64,000 bases of DNA, from positions 186,001 to 250,000 of the forward strand of contig NZ_OZ032146.1 in the NCBI RefSeq assembly GCF_964026405.1, written 5' to 3'. The DNA comes from Candidatus Tisiphia endosymbiont of Dascillus cervinus (GTDB lineage Bacteria; Pseudomonadota; Alphaproteobacteria; Rickettsiales; Rickettsiaceae). Below are positions 44,592 to 57,908 of this stretch, in pieces (position 1 is the stretch's first letter; the number at the start of each line of letters is the position of its first letter). Both the position numbers and the translations under genes were made by a program. The notes beneath the pieces are model-generated. The model saw only the letters and a list, made by a program, of their open reading frames with translations, was not told the origin of the DNA and did no database searches.

Positions 44592-45701
44592 CAAAACTTA
44601 CGCTATGTAAGGTTCTAAATAGCGTAAAGAGGGTGAACGTAACTGCTGTTGCATATAATGATCTAAAAGCCCTAACTTTATTTGATAAACCGTCTTACCT
44701 ATTTTGTGTGCAGTTCTTTTTAGAAAAGCCCACACTAAAAATGCACAACTAATGTGATTACGCTGGATGCGTTGTTTTCTGCATTGGCATCGTTCTATAC
44801 CGGTAAGTTGCTTGATTTCTCTATGCATGCTCTCAATTACCCAACGAAAGCCACACTCATCTTGTACGGCTTTAGAAGATTTTTGAGTTTTGTTATTGGT
44901 AACAATATAATCAACTCTGTTGGTAGAAACAGTAAGTTTAAACAAATTAACATGCTTATCTTTTGCAAAGCCCTTTATATGAATCTCCACTCCGCTCTTA
45001 ATTTCCTCATCTGAAAACGTTAACTTGCTAACAGCTTTATAAGGCTTAGAAGAGGAAGTTTTAGTAACGTTTCTATTTGCTTTAATAGGAGCATAATAAT
45101 ATTTACCCAAGGAATCAACATGTTGCATAATTTTATGCGTAGCATACCATGTGTCAAAAAGCACAGTTTGAAAAGGAATCTTTTTGCTATACACAGCATT
45201 ATTTAACATATTTAATAGGTGTTCTACTTTTGTCGCTCCATCATGTTCGGGCGAAAAAATTCGGTAATCTATTACCCAAAACTTATTAATATCCGGATTA
45301 TAATATACCAAACTTACTACTCCTATACCAGTAGTAATACCACCTGTAGCCCCACTGTACTGTGATCTAGCAATTTCTATTTTCTTGGTATTTCTTTTAT
45401 TTAACACCGTATCATCAAATATTGTATATCCGTTAGGCGATAAAATAACATCATCCTTAATATGTTCCCATAACAAAGAAGGTGTATATTTTTCATTTTT
45501 TAAAAATCTATTAATAACATCATGGCTACATTTTTTGGCATGTTCAGCATAGTAGGTCAAACTATAATTCTTTTGACTCACTATTAGAAATTGACAGTAA
45601 TCTGTCCTATTAACTGGTATTGCTTGCAATTTTATCCTCTTGGCATTTGTAAATTATACTCAACATAATGTACCATTTTTTTTCTCATAGCGTAAGTTTT
45701 G
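44592..45701 (-). mobile_element. Insertion sequence, copy 2 (complete, 1110 bp)
   Basis: Same 16-base inverted ends and length as copy 1. The flanking bases differ (TTGT on the left, ACAT on the right), so there is no target duplication. The left neighbour is an LRR gene and the right neighbour is the middle of an MNT-HEPN gene. The junction probably arose by recombination between IS copies. Confidence 0.92.
44598..45629 (-). CDS. IS4/IS701-like DDE transposase (IS copy 2)
   Basis: The protein is identical to that of copy 1 (343 residues, TTG start, same DDE residues), which points to recent copying or gene conversion. The upstream 18-codon leader ORF is also conserved. The reverse strand of its 3' end provides the chimeric tail of the LRR gene. 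Confidence 0.88.
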   Translation of the reverse strand: MQAIPVNRTDYCQFLIVSQKNYSLTYYAEHAKKCSHDVINRFLKNEKYTPSLLWEHIKDDVILSPNGYTIFDDTVLNKRNTKKIEIARSQYSGATGGITTGIGVVSLVYYNPDINKFWVIDYRIFSPEHDGATKVEHLLNMLNNAVYSKKIPFQTVLFDTWYATHKIMQHVDSLGKYYYAPIKANRNVTKTSSSKPYKAVSKLTFSDEEIKSGVEIHIKGFAKDKHVNLFKLTVSTNRVDYIVTNNKTQKSSKAVQDECGFRWVIESMHREIKQLTGIERCQCRKQRIQRNHISCAFLVWAFLKRTAHKIGKTVYQIKLGLLDHYMQQQLRSPSLRYLEPYIA

Positions 45702-46350
45702 ACATAAAAGATTAGATAGAAAATTCCCTATAGATATTACCAAAGATCCATTAGTATCCATGAAAGAACCATCAGTGACACTGATACTTGAGCCTATTCA
45801 CTTTGTAAATAACCAACTCGAGAAAGGTAAGTATTTTTTTCGTGATATTAGAAATGAAGGAATTTTGCTATATGATACTGGGGAATTTGTGCTATCGGAA
45901 GCTAAGGACTTGCCATGGTCAGAACGCAAACCAATAGCTCAAGAAGAATATGAATGTTGGTTTGGTAGAGGAAAAGGACTATTCATTGGAATAAAAGCTT
46001 TTTTTGAAGATGACAATTACTCTGAATCAGCCTTTTTACTTCATTAAGCTACCGAGAGTTTTTACAATGCTATTTTATTAGTCTTTTCCGGTTATAAACC
46101 AAAATTACATGATATATTAAAATTAAACAAAAGAGCACGGATTTTTTATCATGATCTTTGCAAAATATTTCCCTATGAAAGTGAAGAGCAAAAAGCATGT
46201 TTTACATTACTTCGAGATGCTTATGTTAAAGCAAGATATGACAAAAACTACAGGATTACTAAGGAGCAGTTGCTGTATTTAATTGGCAGGGTAGAACAAT
46301 TGCAAAAAATTACTGAAAAAATTTGTTTGGAAAAGCTTAGTCAAGAATAA
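45702..46350 (+). pseudogene. MNT-HEPN (nucleotidyltransferase + HEPN) gene, truncated and with a nonsense codon
   Basis: The frame is open from the IS edge (HKRLDRKFPIDITKDPLVSM). It passes LYDTGEFVLSEAKDLPWSER and YECWFGRGK and meets TAA at 46045-46047. Beyond it, still in frame, come ATESFYNAILLVFSGYKPKL, FPYESEEQKACFTLLRDAYV and KARYDKNYRITKEQLL, a complete HEPN domain with the RxxY/H-like helix. The stop reads HTAA-AT where the family has HQA, so a single C-to-T change fits. The N-terminal MNT catalytic part is missing left of the IS. It is a dead relative of minimal-nucleotidyltransferase toxin-antitoxin proteins. Confidence 0.8.
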
Positions 46351-46377
46351 ATATATGATATATTCTGTAACAAAAGG

Positions 46378-46578
46378 CATAGTACCCTACATTTTTCTAT
46401 AATCGTCATCGCGAGGCATCTTTAGATGCCGTGGCGATCTAGGTAAACAGCAAAGCTGTTTTTTTAGAGTAACGTTTCGCGTATCCTAGATTGCCGCGTC
46501 GCCGCTTTCAGCGACTCCTCGCAATGACAATCAGCAGCCATTTTAATAGTGGTTATATAAAAAATGTAGGGTACTATG
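46378..46578. repeat. Palindromic repeat with CATAGTACCCTACA ends
   Basis: The inverted ends CATAGTACCCTACATTTTT and its complement ending AAAATGTAGGGTACTATG enclose nested pairs (GCGAGG/CCTCGC, GATGCCGTGGCGATCTAGG and similar). One half is repeated at 3784-3892. It sits just upstream of sdhA and therefore could be in its leader. Confidence 0.8.
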
Positions 46579-46616
46579 AACAAAAGGATTATTACAAACA
46601 AAAGGAATTTATATAA

Positions 46617-48407
46617 ATGTTTAAATCTTATAATATTATCCACCATGAATTTGATGTAGTGGTAGTTGGAGCAGGTGGGGCTGGTCTTAGGGCTACTTTT
46701 GGTATGGCGAAAGAGGGCTTAAATACTGCTTGCATTAGTAAGGTTTTCCCAACTAGGAGTCATACTGTGGCTGCCCAAGGGGGCATTAGTGCTTCTCTTG
46801 GTAATATGGGGCAAGATGATTGGCGTTGGCATATGTACGATACAGTAAAAGGCTCGGATTGGTTGGGTGATCAAGACGCAATTGAGTATATGTGTAAACA
46901 TGCAGCTGCAGCAGTGCTAGAGCTTGAGCATTATGGAGTACCTTTTTCTCGAACAGAAGAAGGCAAAATTTATCAACGCCCCTTTGGTGGCATGACAACA
47001 AATTATGGTAAGGGACAAGCAGCTCAAAGGACTTGTGCTGCAGCAGATCGTACTGGTCATGCAATATTACATACTTTATATCAACAGGCTTTAAAAAATA
47101 AAGCCCAGTTTTTTATCGAATATTTTGCCCTTGATTTATTAATGAATAATGGAGAATGTGTAGGGATAGTTGCTTGGAATCTTGATGACGGAACAATTCA
47201 CTGTTTCCATGCTCACTTAGTGGTCTTAGCTACTGGCGGGTATGGTAGAGCTTATTTTTCTGCAACAAGTGCTCATACTTGTACTGGTGATGGAGGTGGC
47301 ATGGCGGCAAGAAGTTCTATTGCCTTGCAAGATATGGAATTTGTCCAATTCCACCCAACTGGTATATATGGAGCTGGTTGCTTAATTACCGAAGGTGCTA
47401 GAGGAGAAGGTGGGTATTTAGTAAATTCTAATGGAGAGCGATTTATGGAACGATATGCCCCAGCTGCTAAAGACCTTGCTTCAAGAGATGTGGTCTCAAG
47501 AGCTATTACCATGGAAATCAGAGAAAATAGAGGGGTAGGTGAGCATAAAGATCATGTATTCTTACATTTAGATCATTTACCGCCGGAAATTCTTCACGAA
47601 CGTTTACCCGGTATTTCAGAGACGGCTAAAATTTTTGCTGGTATTGATGTAACTCTTCAGCCAATACCTGTATTACCAACAGTGCATTATAATATGGGGG
47701 GAATACCAACAAATTACCATGGTCAAGTGATTGATAAAGGTCAGGATAATCATAATAAGATTATTCCTGGGTTAATGTCAATCGGTGAAGCTGCTTGCGT
47801 TTCAGTACATGGGGCCAATCGGTTAGGATCAAACTCTCTGCTTGATTTAGTAGTATTTGGTAGAGCCGCAGCACAAAAAGCTGCTGAAATTGTTAAAGTA
47901 GGGCAAAAGCATAAAAGCTTGCCGGAGTCTATATTGGATAAAATAATTAGCAGATTTGATGGTATACGTCATGCTAAAGGGGGCCTACCAGTAGCTGACT
48001 TAAGACTTAAAATGCAAAAAATCATGCAAAATCATGCAGCGGTATTTAGAATTCAAGAGGTTCTAGATGAAGGAATAGAAATGATTGACCAAGCGAGAAA
48101 GGAATATGCAAATATTCAGGTTAATGATAGATCATTAATATGGAACAGCGACTTGGTTGAAGCATTAGAACTAGCTAATTTATTAGATCAAGCGGTAATT
48201 ACTGTGCACTGCGCAGCGGCTAGAAAAGAGAGTAGGGGAGCTCATTCTAGGGAGGATTACCCAGAGCGTAATGATGAAGAATGGATGAAACATACACTCG
48301 CTTGGATTGATGAGCAAGGTAAGGTGAAGTTAGATTACAAACCTGTAACTCTTACAACTTTGACAGATGAAGTAGATAGCATTTCGCCAGCTAAACGAGT
48401 TTATTAA
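46617..48407 (+). CDS. sdhA: Succinate dehydrogenase flavoprotein subunit
   Basis: SdhA oxidises succinate in the TCA cycle and respiratory complex II. The 596-residue protein shows the FAD motif [30 protein letters not shown] (the His that carries FAD), [42 protein letters not shown] loop, and [20 protein letters not shown]. Full length. sdhB, sdhC and sdhD are not adjacent, although in many genomes they are. AAAGGAAT precedes the ATG. chpT follows by 4 bases. Confidence 0.97.
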   Translation: MFKSYNIIHHEFDVVVVGAGGAGLRATFGMAKEGLNTACISKVFPTRSHTVAAQGGISASLGNMGQDDWRWHMYDTVKGSDWLGDQDAIEYMCKHAAAAVLELEHYGVPFSRTEEGKIYQRPFGGMTTNYGKGQAAQRTCAAADRTGHAILHTLYQQALKNKAQFFIEYFALDLLMNNGECVGIVAWNLDDGTIHCFHAHLVVLATGGYGRAYFSATSAHTCTGDGGGMAARSSIALQDMEFVQFHPTGIYGAGCLITEGARGEGGYLVNSNGERFMERYAPAAKDLASRDVVSRAITMEIRENRGVGEHKDHVFLHLDHLPPEILHERLPGISETAKIFAGIDVTLQPIPVLPTVHYNMGGIPTNYHGQVIDKGQDNHNKIIPGLMSIGEAACVSVHGANRLGSNSLLDLVVFGRAAAQKAAEIVKVGQKHKSLPESILDKIISRFDGIRHAKGGLPVADLRLKMQKIMQNHAAVFRIQEVLDEGIEMIDQARKEYANIQVNDRSLIWNSDLVEALELANLLDQAVITVHCAAARKESRGAHSREDYPERNDEEWMKHTLAWIDEQGKVKLDYKPVTLTTLTDEVDSISPAKRVY

Positions 48408-48411
48408 GAAT

Positions 48412-49047
48412 ATGCTAAATTCACTAAAATTATGCCAAGCTTTAAATGAAAAAATATGTCATGATTTTGCAGGATCAATAGGTGTTATAGATAATGCTAT
48501 TGGGTTAATAAAAACTATAGAGTATCAAGAGAAAGCTACTAAACTGGTTCAGGATAGTATAAATAGACTCATGAGCTATTTACAGTTTCATCGTTATGTA
48601 TACTCTCTACCTTCTGAGGGGAACAAAATTGCTATTGCAGAAATTAATAGATTAAGTACTGATTTTTTAAAATCAAAAAATCATAATATTGAACTAGTGT
48701 TCACAAGGTTAATCAGCACAAATATCGATGACAATATAGCTCAGATTATTATGTGTTTAATTGTTGCAGCATCTAACAATATATACAGAGATGCTGTTAT
48801 TAAGATTGAACTAGAGATACAAAATGACAATTTTATTGGTATAAAAATTGTAGTAACATCTCCAAACCTCAAGCTTGATCAGGATAGAGCAGATATTTTG
48901 CTTGGAAACAGAACTATTGATGATGTAAGTATCGAAAACGTTCATGAATATTACACTTACTACTTAATTACGGAATATGGTTATAAATTAGCTATTACTC
49001 CATCAACCGATTCAGTGGAGTATATACTCGTTGGAAATCTCTATTAG
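48412..49047 (+). CDS. chpT: ChpT-like histidine phosphotransferase
   Basis: ChpT relays phosphate from CckA to the cell-cycle regulators CtrA and CpdR in alphaproteobacteria. The 211-residue protein has the phospho-acceptor His in LNEKICHDFAGSIGVIDNA (near residue 17). A helical dimerisation region follows, and then a degenerate ATPase-like fold (IVVTSPNLKLDQDRADILLG). It starts 4 bases after sdhA, so it is likely co-transcribed with it. Identification rests on the HD-AG motif and overall layout. Confidence 0.75.
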   Translation: MLNSLKLCQALNEKICHDFAGSIGVIDNAIGLIKTIEYQEKATKLVQDSINRLMSYLQFHRYVYSLPSEGNKIAIAEINRLSTDFLKSKNHNIELVFTRLISTNIDDNIAQIIMCLIVAASNNIYRDAVIKIELEIQNDNFIGIKIVVTSPNLKLDQDRADILLGNRTIDDVSIENVHEYYTYYLITEYGYKLAITPSTDSVEYILVGNLY

Positions 49048-49130
49048 CAATTGCATAGATAGAACCAATGTTAAGGTAGTTGCGATGAGCTGCCACTTAA
49101 TATAAAGTTCCAACGATTGAACCTTAATGT

Positions 49131-51042
49131 TTAATTGTTCTTGACCCACAAATCCATGTTATATTGTTTGCAATATTCAAACATATCAACTGTGTTAGGA
49201 TGGTGTATGCCAAATTCCTTAATTTGTGGCTTGCCAAAAAATTTGTAATTATATAAATCTTTGCTTTTACAGGCAGCTTTTGCTCCATGATTATACAAAT
49301 AACTCATTTGGGCAACATTTTGACTTCTATCTCCATATAAATAATGATATATAACAAAAGCTTTTTTATAAGATTCTATAGCTTGATTCAGGTTATCTTG
49401 AGCAAATAAAATATCACCTTGTACTACATAAGCATCTGCTAAATAACGATTTTTAGAATAATTTGTGTTCTCTGCATTTTTCTTGTCTTCTGCTAAGAAC
49501 AGGAGGATAGCATTACTAATATATTCATAAGCTTGATCTACTTTACCTAAACCTAATGCACTTTTTGCCATTATTGCATAAATATCTCCATCTTCATACT
49601 CATTGTGTATTGAGTTATATAATGATTGAACCTGAGTATAAGATTCTTGATATCTACCCAAAAAATTCAACATATATGCTCTATACATATAAATTGTAAA
49701 AGCGTATGAGTCATTAATATTATGACCATTTTTTATAAATATTTCAATAACTTTATCTGCACACTCTAAAGCTTCTTGATAGTGACCTTGCATCTCAAAG
49801 AATGAAGATTTTATAATATATAGTGTATATATTTCATCTTCTTGCATTACTCTTGATTTTACTAGCTTTTCTATCTTTTTAAAAAGTTCTTCAGATATTT
49901 TTATTTCACCTAAGAATATATAAGTCATAGCTAGATTAGAGAGAAGATTTAATTTAATAGCGTAATAATCAGCTTCATTATCAAGCTTATCTAGAATATT
50001 TAATGCTTTAGTAAAATAAGAAATTGCTGTGTTAAAATCCATTAATATTGTTTTATAATACGCTCCCACTATTCCTAAGTACTTAGCATAATAAAATTTT
50101 TGAGTTTCAGACATCTGCCACAATTTAAATTCTTTATCTTTTTGACTAAACCAATCAAACATTTGTTGTGCTTTGCTGGCATTATGAAGGTTGATATACA
50201 GAGAGAATAACTCTACCCTTAAGGTAAGTATTGCGTATAGGTCAACATTATATTTCTCAGAGTTTTTTAAAAGAATTTCTAAGTTTTCTAGTATAGTCTT
50301 GGCTCTTTTCCACAAATATCCTGAATAAGACCCTTTAAATTTAGGTAATTTGCTAATAATATTTTTTAAATATATTTTATTATTATTACCATTTAGTTCC
50401 ATTATTTTATTGCTAACTATATCATGCATTTCAAAAATAGGGTTATCTTTGTTAGGATCAATATTACTGATTAGCATAGATTTAGATAATTGATATATAT
50501 CATCATCTAAAGTATCTTTATGATCAGTAATGGTGCTAAGAAGCTGTTTCGAGAAGCTTTGGTTATTTAGTAAAGCTATTTTATTAAGTAATTTTACTGC
50601 ACTAGGATTTAATTGTTGAATAGCCATGCTAATATTTGTTGCTATTTTATCAGTCGATTGATAAATTTTCTTTTTATATTCCTCTTTATCTAAACCTTTA
50701 ACTTTGTTAAGTAATTGAGCTCCTTGCACTATCAATATTGGATAACCACTAAAAGATTGCATTAAAAATTCGATATTATTGTTATTTTTATTGTCTAATA
50801 AGTTATTAGCTAAAGCTACAATAGTAGACACATCAAGTAGGGGCATTGCTATAATATTAGATAACTTTTCATTATCTTGCGAACAAAACACGACCTGACC
50901 ATTATGCTCCCAATCAATTAAATCTTGTACTTTCTTATTTTCATTAACTTTTAAATTATCAAACACTAATAACCATTTATTAGTAGCAGTTAAATATGAT
51001 ATTACTTCTTTTTTTGCTAAAGCAACTTCTTCAGATATATTA
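49131..51042 (-). pseudogene. NB-ARC/TPR protein, 5' end cut by IS copy 3
   Basis: The minus-strand frame runs open from the IS edge at 51042. Its first blocks are Walker B NKWLLVFDN and GQVVFCSQDNEKLSNIIAMP, then GYPILIVQGAQLL (the NB-ARC GLPLAL-like motif). A winged-helix-like region and some nine tetratricopeptide repeats follow (for example AISYFTKALNILDKLDN, ALECADKVIEIFIKNG, AIESYKKAFVIYHYLYG). The P-loop half lies beyond the IS and is not found on its other side. A GTG at 50966 could start a protein of 611 residues without nucleotide-binding ability. Confidence 0.8.
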
Positions 51043-52152
51043 CAAAACTTACGCTATGAGAAAAAAAATGGTACATTATGTTGAGTATAATTTACAAATG
51101 CCAAGAGGATAAAATTGCAAGCAATACCAGTTAATAGGACAGATTACTGTCAATTTCTAATAGTGAGTCAAAAGAATTATAGTTTGACCTACTATGCTGA
51201 ACATGCCAAAAAATGTAGCCATGATGTTATTAATAGATTTTTAAAAAATGAAAAATATACACCTTCTTTGTTATGGGAACATATTAAGGATGATGTTATT
51301 TTATCGCCTAACGGATATACAATATTTGATGATACGGTGTTAAATAAAAGAAATACCAAGAAAATAGAAGTTGCTAGATCACAGTACAGTGGGGCTACAG
51401 GTGGTATTACTACTGGTATAGGAGTAGTAAGTTTGGTATATTATAATCCGGATATTAATAAGTTTTGGGTAATAGATTACCGAATTTTTTCGCCCGAACA
51501 TGATGGAGCGACAAAAGTAGAACACCTATTAAATATGTTAAATAATGCTGTGTATAGCAAAAAGATTCCTTTTCAAACTGTGCTTTTTGACACATGGTAT
51601 GCTACGCATAAAATTATGCAACATGTTGATTCCTTGGGTAAATATTATTATGCTCCTATTAAAGCAAATAGAAACGTTACTAAAACTTCCTCTTCTAAGC
51701 CTTATAAAGCTGTTAGCAAGTTAACGTTTTCAGATGAGGAAATTAAGAGCGGAGTGGAGATTCATATAAAGGGCTTTGCAAAAGATAAGCATGTTAATTT
51801 GTTTAAACTTACTGTTTCTACCAACAGAGTTGATTATATTGTTACCAATAACAAAACTCAAAAATCTTCTAAAGCCGTACAAGATGAGTGTGGCTTTCGT
51901 TGGGTAATTGAGAGCATGCATAGAGAAATCAAGCAACTTACCGGTATAGAACGATGCCAATGCAGAAAACAACGCATCCAGCGTAATCACATTAGTTGTG
52001 CATTTTTAGTGTGGGCTTTTCTAAAAAGAACTGCACACAAAATAGGTAAGACGGTTTATCAAATAAAGTTAGGGCTTTTAGATCATTATATGCAACAGCA
52101 GTTACGTTCACCCTCTTTACGCTATTTAGAACCTTACATAGCGTAAGTTTTG
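51043..52152 (+). mobile_element. Insertion sequence, copy 3 (complete, 1110 bp)
   Basis: Same ends and length as copies 1 and 2, in opposite orientation. The flanks are ATTA on the left and ACGC on the right, again without target duplication. The gene on the left is truncated and its missing part is not to the right, which implies deletion or recombination at the IS. Confidence 0.92.
51115..52146 (+). CDS. IS4/IS701-like DDE transposase (IS copy 3)
   Basis: Same 343-residue transposase, differing from copies 1 and 2 by one visible residue (KKIEVARSQ instead of KKIEIARSQ). TTG start with AGAGG 6 bases upstream. The leader ORF at 51056-51112 is retained. All DDE residues are intact. Confidence 0.88.
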   Translation: MQAIPVNRTDYCQFLIVSQKNYSLTYYAEHAKKCSHDVINRFLKNEKYTPSLLWEHIKDDVILSPNGYTIFDDTVLNKRNTKKIEVARSQYSGATGGITTGIGVVSLVYYNPDINKFWVIDYRIFSPEHDGATKVEHLLNMLNNAVYSKKIPFQTVLFDTWYATHKIMQHVDSLGKYYYAPIKANRNVTKTSSSKPYKAVSKLTFSDEEIKSGVEIHIKGFAKDKHVNLFKLTVSTNRVDYIVTNNKTQKSSKAVQDECGFRWVIESMHREIKQLTGIERCQCRKQRIQRNHISCAFLVWAFLKRTAHKIGKTVYQIKLGLLDHYMQQQLRSPSLRYLEPYIA

Positions 52153-52271
52153 ACGCTTTACTCCAAATTGTTTTTTTAAAGTATTTTTCAGTTAAAAAGC
52201 GATTCTTTGACCGTAATTTTACCTAAATTGTAACATTTTATAGCTAACTTAAATAAGGTTATAATTTTGTT

Positions 52272-52631
52272 CTAAATAATGTTTTTTTTGTTTTTACTAT
52301 CTACTGAGTTTTGTTGTGATGACTTTCTAAGCCTAGATTTATTCTTATGTAGCTTTATAATTGCTTTGGTTACTCTTACTACAAAAGATGGCTCAATCCC
52401 ACCTTCTAGACAAGTTTCTTTAAAAGATTCACTACCACCAAAAATCCATAATTTTGCTTCTTGTTCTAGCTTTTTTGCTGTGCGGAATTTTGATATATTG
52501 GTTGCGTCAATAATTGCCTGAGTAATAATAGCTTTACGTAAGATAACATCAGGTGAATTAGTGTATGATTTAAGACGTTCAAATGGGGATTGGAATTTAA
52601 TAACATTATATATATTTACTTTGTTAACCAT
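52272..52631 (-). CDS. Small basic protein of unknown function
   Basis: The 119-residue protein begins MVNKVNIYNVIKFQSPFER. It contains KLEQEAKLWIFGGSESFKET and CLEGGIEPSFVVRVTKAI, and ends in a Lys/Arg/Ser-rich tail. The pattern of an Ala-x-x-Trp-ile helix and a Cys-x-x-Gly-Ile-x-Pro-x-x-Val block resembles small phage-related proteins. I do not recognise a defined family. It stands alone between IS copy 3 and the def promoter. Confidence 0.6.
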   Translation of the reverse strand: MVNKVNIYNVIKFQSPFERLKSYTNSPDVILRKAIITQAIIDATNISKFRTAKKLEQEAKLWIFGGSESFKETCLEGGIEPSFVVRVTKAIIKLHKNKSRLRKSSQQNSVDSKNKKNII

Positions 52632-52994
52632 AAATTTATTACCATATATTGATTTTAATTAAGTTCTGCGTGCAGAACCTAAGAAGTATAATGATTTTTA
52701 TGCGTGTACTAATAGTTTCAGGGTAAAAAAGTGTAAATATTTTAAACTTTCTTAATAATTTAACCTGTATTCGATGTAACAAGTTAATACTAGGCTCAAG
52801 TAATAATCCCCATTAGGAGGATATCAGCCCTGCGTAGCTTACTATTGACCACATCTTTTTTTCGTTCGCTAGCAAATAGCTCACACTAGACTCATTGGTT
52901 ATTTTGTGGTACAATGTAAATGTTTTTGCATACTCGAATAATCCTACGAATTTCAAAGCAGAAAAGTATAAATAATTTATGGTTTTAAAGTACT
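52632..52994. other. Gap upstream of def
   Basis: Contains a partial D-type repeat end (AACCTGTATTCGATGTAACAAG near 52761), AT-rich sequence, and the def promoter (52887-52915). No small gene or RNA is convincing. A GGAGGATATCAGCCCTGCGTAGC stretch at about 52817 has no ORF behind it. Confidence 0.6.
52887..52915 (+). promoter_or_regulatory. Probable promoter for def-fmt
   Basis: TAGACT and TACAAT are 17 bases apart, giving a leader of about 75 bases before the def ATG at 52995. Confidence 0.45.
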
Positions 52995-53518
52995 ATGCCT
53001 GTGTTACCTATTGTGACTGCTCCAGATTCAAAATTAAAACAAAAATCTTTGCCAGTAAGCATAATCGATGATAATATAAGAAAGTTGATGGATGACATGG
53101 TTGAAACTATGTATCATGATCATGGTGTGGGGTTAGCTGCCATTCAGATTGGAATAGCTCAGCGTATATTGGTAGTTGATTTGCAGAATAATGATGATAC
53201 AGAAAGACCCGCTGGGTTTTATCCATTATTTATCGCTGACCCGAAGATAATAGACAAATCTAAAGAATTAGTTGTGGCAATAGAAGGGTGTTTATCTCTA
53301 CCGGAACAACGGGTTGAAGTAGCAAGGTCTGAGTCTATAACTATAAGATTCTTAGATTATCATAATAACCAGCAAGAATTAAAAGCTGATGGTTGGCTTG
53401 CTAGGGTTATTCAGCATGAAATGGATCATTTAGATGGTAGACTACTAATTGATTATTTAAGTGATATAAAAAAGGACATAGCATTACGTAAATTAAAAAA
53501 ACTGAAAAATAATATTTT

Positions 53519-53528
<10 letters not shown>
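52995..53528 (+). CDS. def: Peptide deformylase
   Basis: Removes the formyl group from new proteins using a metal ion. The 177-residue protein has all three motifs: GVGLAAIQIG (motif 1), EGCLSLPEQRVEV (motif 2 with the metal Cys), and QHEMDHLDG (motif 3, HExxH). It overlaps fmt by 10 bases, and the two enzymes act at opposite ends of the formyl cycle. Confidence 0.97.
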
Positions 53529-56605
<3,077 letters not shown>

Positions 56606-56648
56606 TCAGGTTAAATTATTATTATCGCATAAACCTTGGCAACATAAC

Positions 56649-57632
56649 CTAATAAGACCTATTTAACGTAAACTCAAGTAAAGAAGCTAAATGATCTTTA
56701 TAAATATTCTGTATAGGGATTTGCTCTAATAAATTACTAGCCTCATTCTTAATGTTTGCTAGATGGTCGATAATTTGTTGCTTAATACCATGTTGTATCA
56801 TCAAACTTCGTATTATCTCAAATTCACTCTCAGATCTATTATCCGCCTTAATCATTTTCTGAACTGTTAATTGCCCGGTATCATCAAGCTTCTTATATAA
56901 AAAGATTAGGGGTAGAGTTATTTTTCCTTCTAAAAAATCATCACCTATATTCTTGCCAATATCATGACTATTTCCTAAATAATCAAATAAATCATCAATA
57001 ATTTGGAAAATATTTCCTAAATATCTACCAAAATTTTGTAAACTTTCACAGATCTCGTTAGATTGACTAGAAATAATTGCTCCTACTTCACAAGATACTC
57101 CAAATAACTCTGCAGTTTTCGCCATAATTATTTCATTATATTCTGTTTCGTCAATAATTCTCCGCTGATTCAATTTCACAAGCTGAGAAACTTCACCTTC
57201 TGATATAATTGCTGAAGCTCTTGATAAAGATTTCATAGCTTTAACAGATTTGGTATCTACCATTAACTGAAATGATTGACTAAATAAAAAATCTCCAACT
57301 AGAATACTAGCCTTACTCCCCCAAACAACATTAGCAGTAGGTTTGGATCTTCTCATTGTACTTTCATCTACTACATCGTCATGAAGTAAAGTTGCTGCAT
57401 GAATAAATTCTACAGCTCCAGCAAGTTTGATATTATCTTCACCGACATAACCAAACATTTTACTAGTTAGAATTGTTAGTAATGGCCGGATTCTCTTTCC
57501 ACCAAATTCTAGTAAATATTTACCTATTACGCCAACTAGTTGTTCTTTGGCAGCTAAGTGGGTCAGAATAAGTTTATTTAAGCTAGACAGTTCTACTGCT
57601 AAATCTTTATGTATTATTTTTATAGTATCCAA
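56649..57632 (-). CDS. ispB: Polyprenyl diphosphate synthase (octaprenyl type)
   Basis: Makes the long prenyl chain of ubiquinone. The 327-residue protein has GGKRIRPLLTIL, the first Asp-rich motif LLHDDVVDESTMRRSKPT, the second IIDDLFDYLG, and GKNIGDDFLEGKITLPLI. The small residues before the first motif and its size fit a long-chain synthase. Which chain length it makes cannot be read with certainty. Repeat D2 follows upstream of its start. Confidence 0.92.
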   Translation of the reverse strand: MDTIKIIHKDLAVELSSLNKLILTHLAAKEQLVGVIGKYLLEFGGKRIRPLLTILTSKMFGYVGEDNIKLAGAVEFIHAATLLHDDVVDESTMRRSKPTANVVWGSKASILVGDFLFSQSFQLMVDTKSVKAMKSLSRASAIISEGEVSQLVKLNQRRIIDETEYNEIIMAKTAELFGVSCEVGAIISSQSNEICESLQNFGRYLGNIFQIIDDLFDYLGNSHDIGKNIGDDFLEGKITLPLIFLYKKLDDTGQLTVQKMIKADNRSESEFEIIRSLMIQHGIKQQIIDHLANIKNEASNLLEQIPIQNIYKDHLASLLEFTLNRSY

Positions 57633-57654
57633 TTTACATCTCTAATGCTATTTT

Positions 57655-57908
57655 AACCTCAGTTCGATATAAGAATTATTAATTCTTATATCGATACTTG
57701 CTTTGTTATAAGGAAAAATGCACTCTTGAAGCGGCTGACGCGGGTGCATTTTAACTTTTTTCATCATTCAATATGTAATTTTAATAATTAAAATCACATA
57801 TTGAATGGAGTATTATATTTTAACAATCAGGTGGGCAGCCGCTTCAAACCTGATTGTTTCTATATATAATACTGAATTCGATGTAACTTGTTACATCGAA
57901 TTCAGGTT
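57655..57908. repeat. Multi-hairpin repeat, subfamily D, copy D2
   Basis: Almost identical to D1. Differences seen: hairpin 1 has GGGTGCATT for GAGTGCATT (still pairing with CACTC by a G-U in RNA), the AT hairpin has one A for G, and the right palindrome centre reads GTAACTTGTTAC instead of GTAACAAGTTAC. The complementary loops GAAGCGGCTG and CAGCCGCTTC are unchanged. Its last bases overlap the stop codon of the gene at 57907. Confidence 0.9.
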
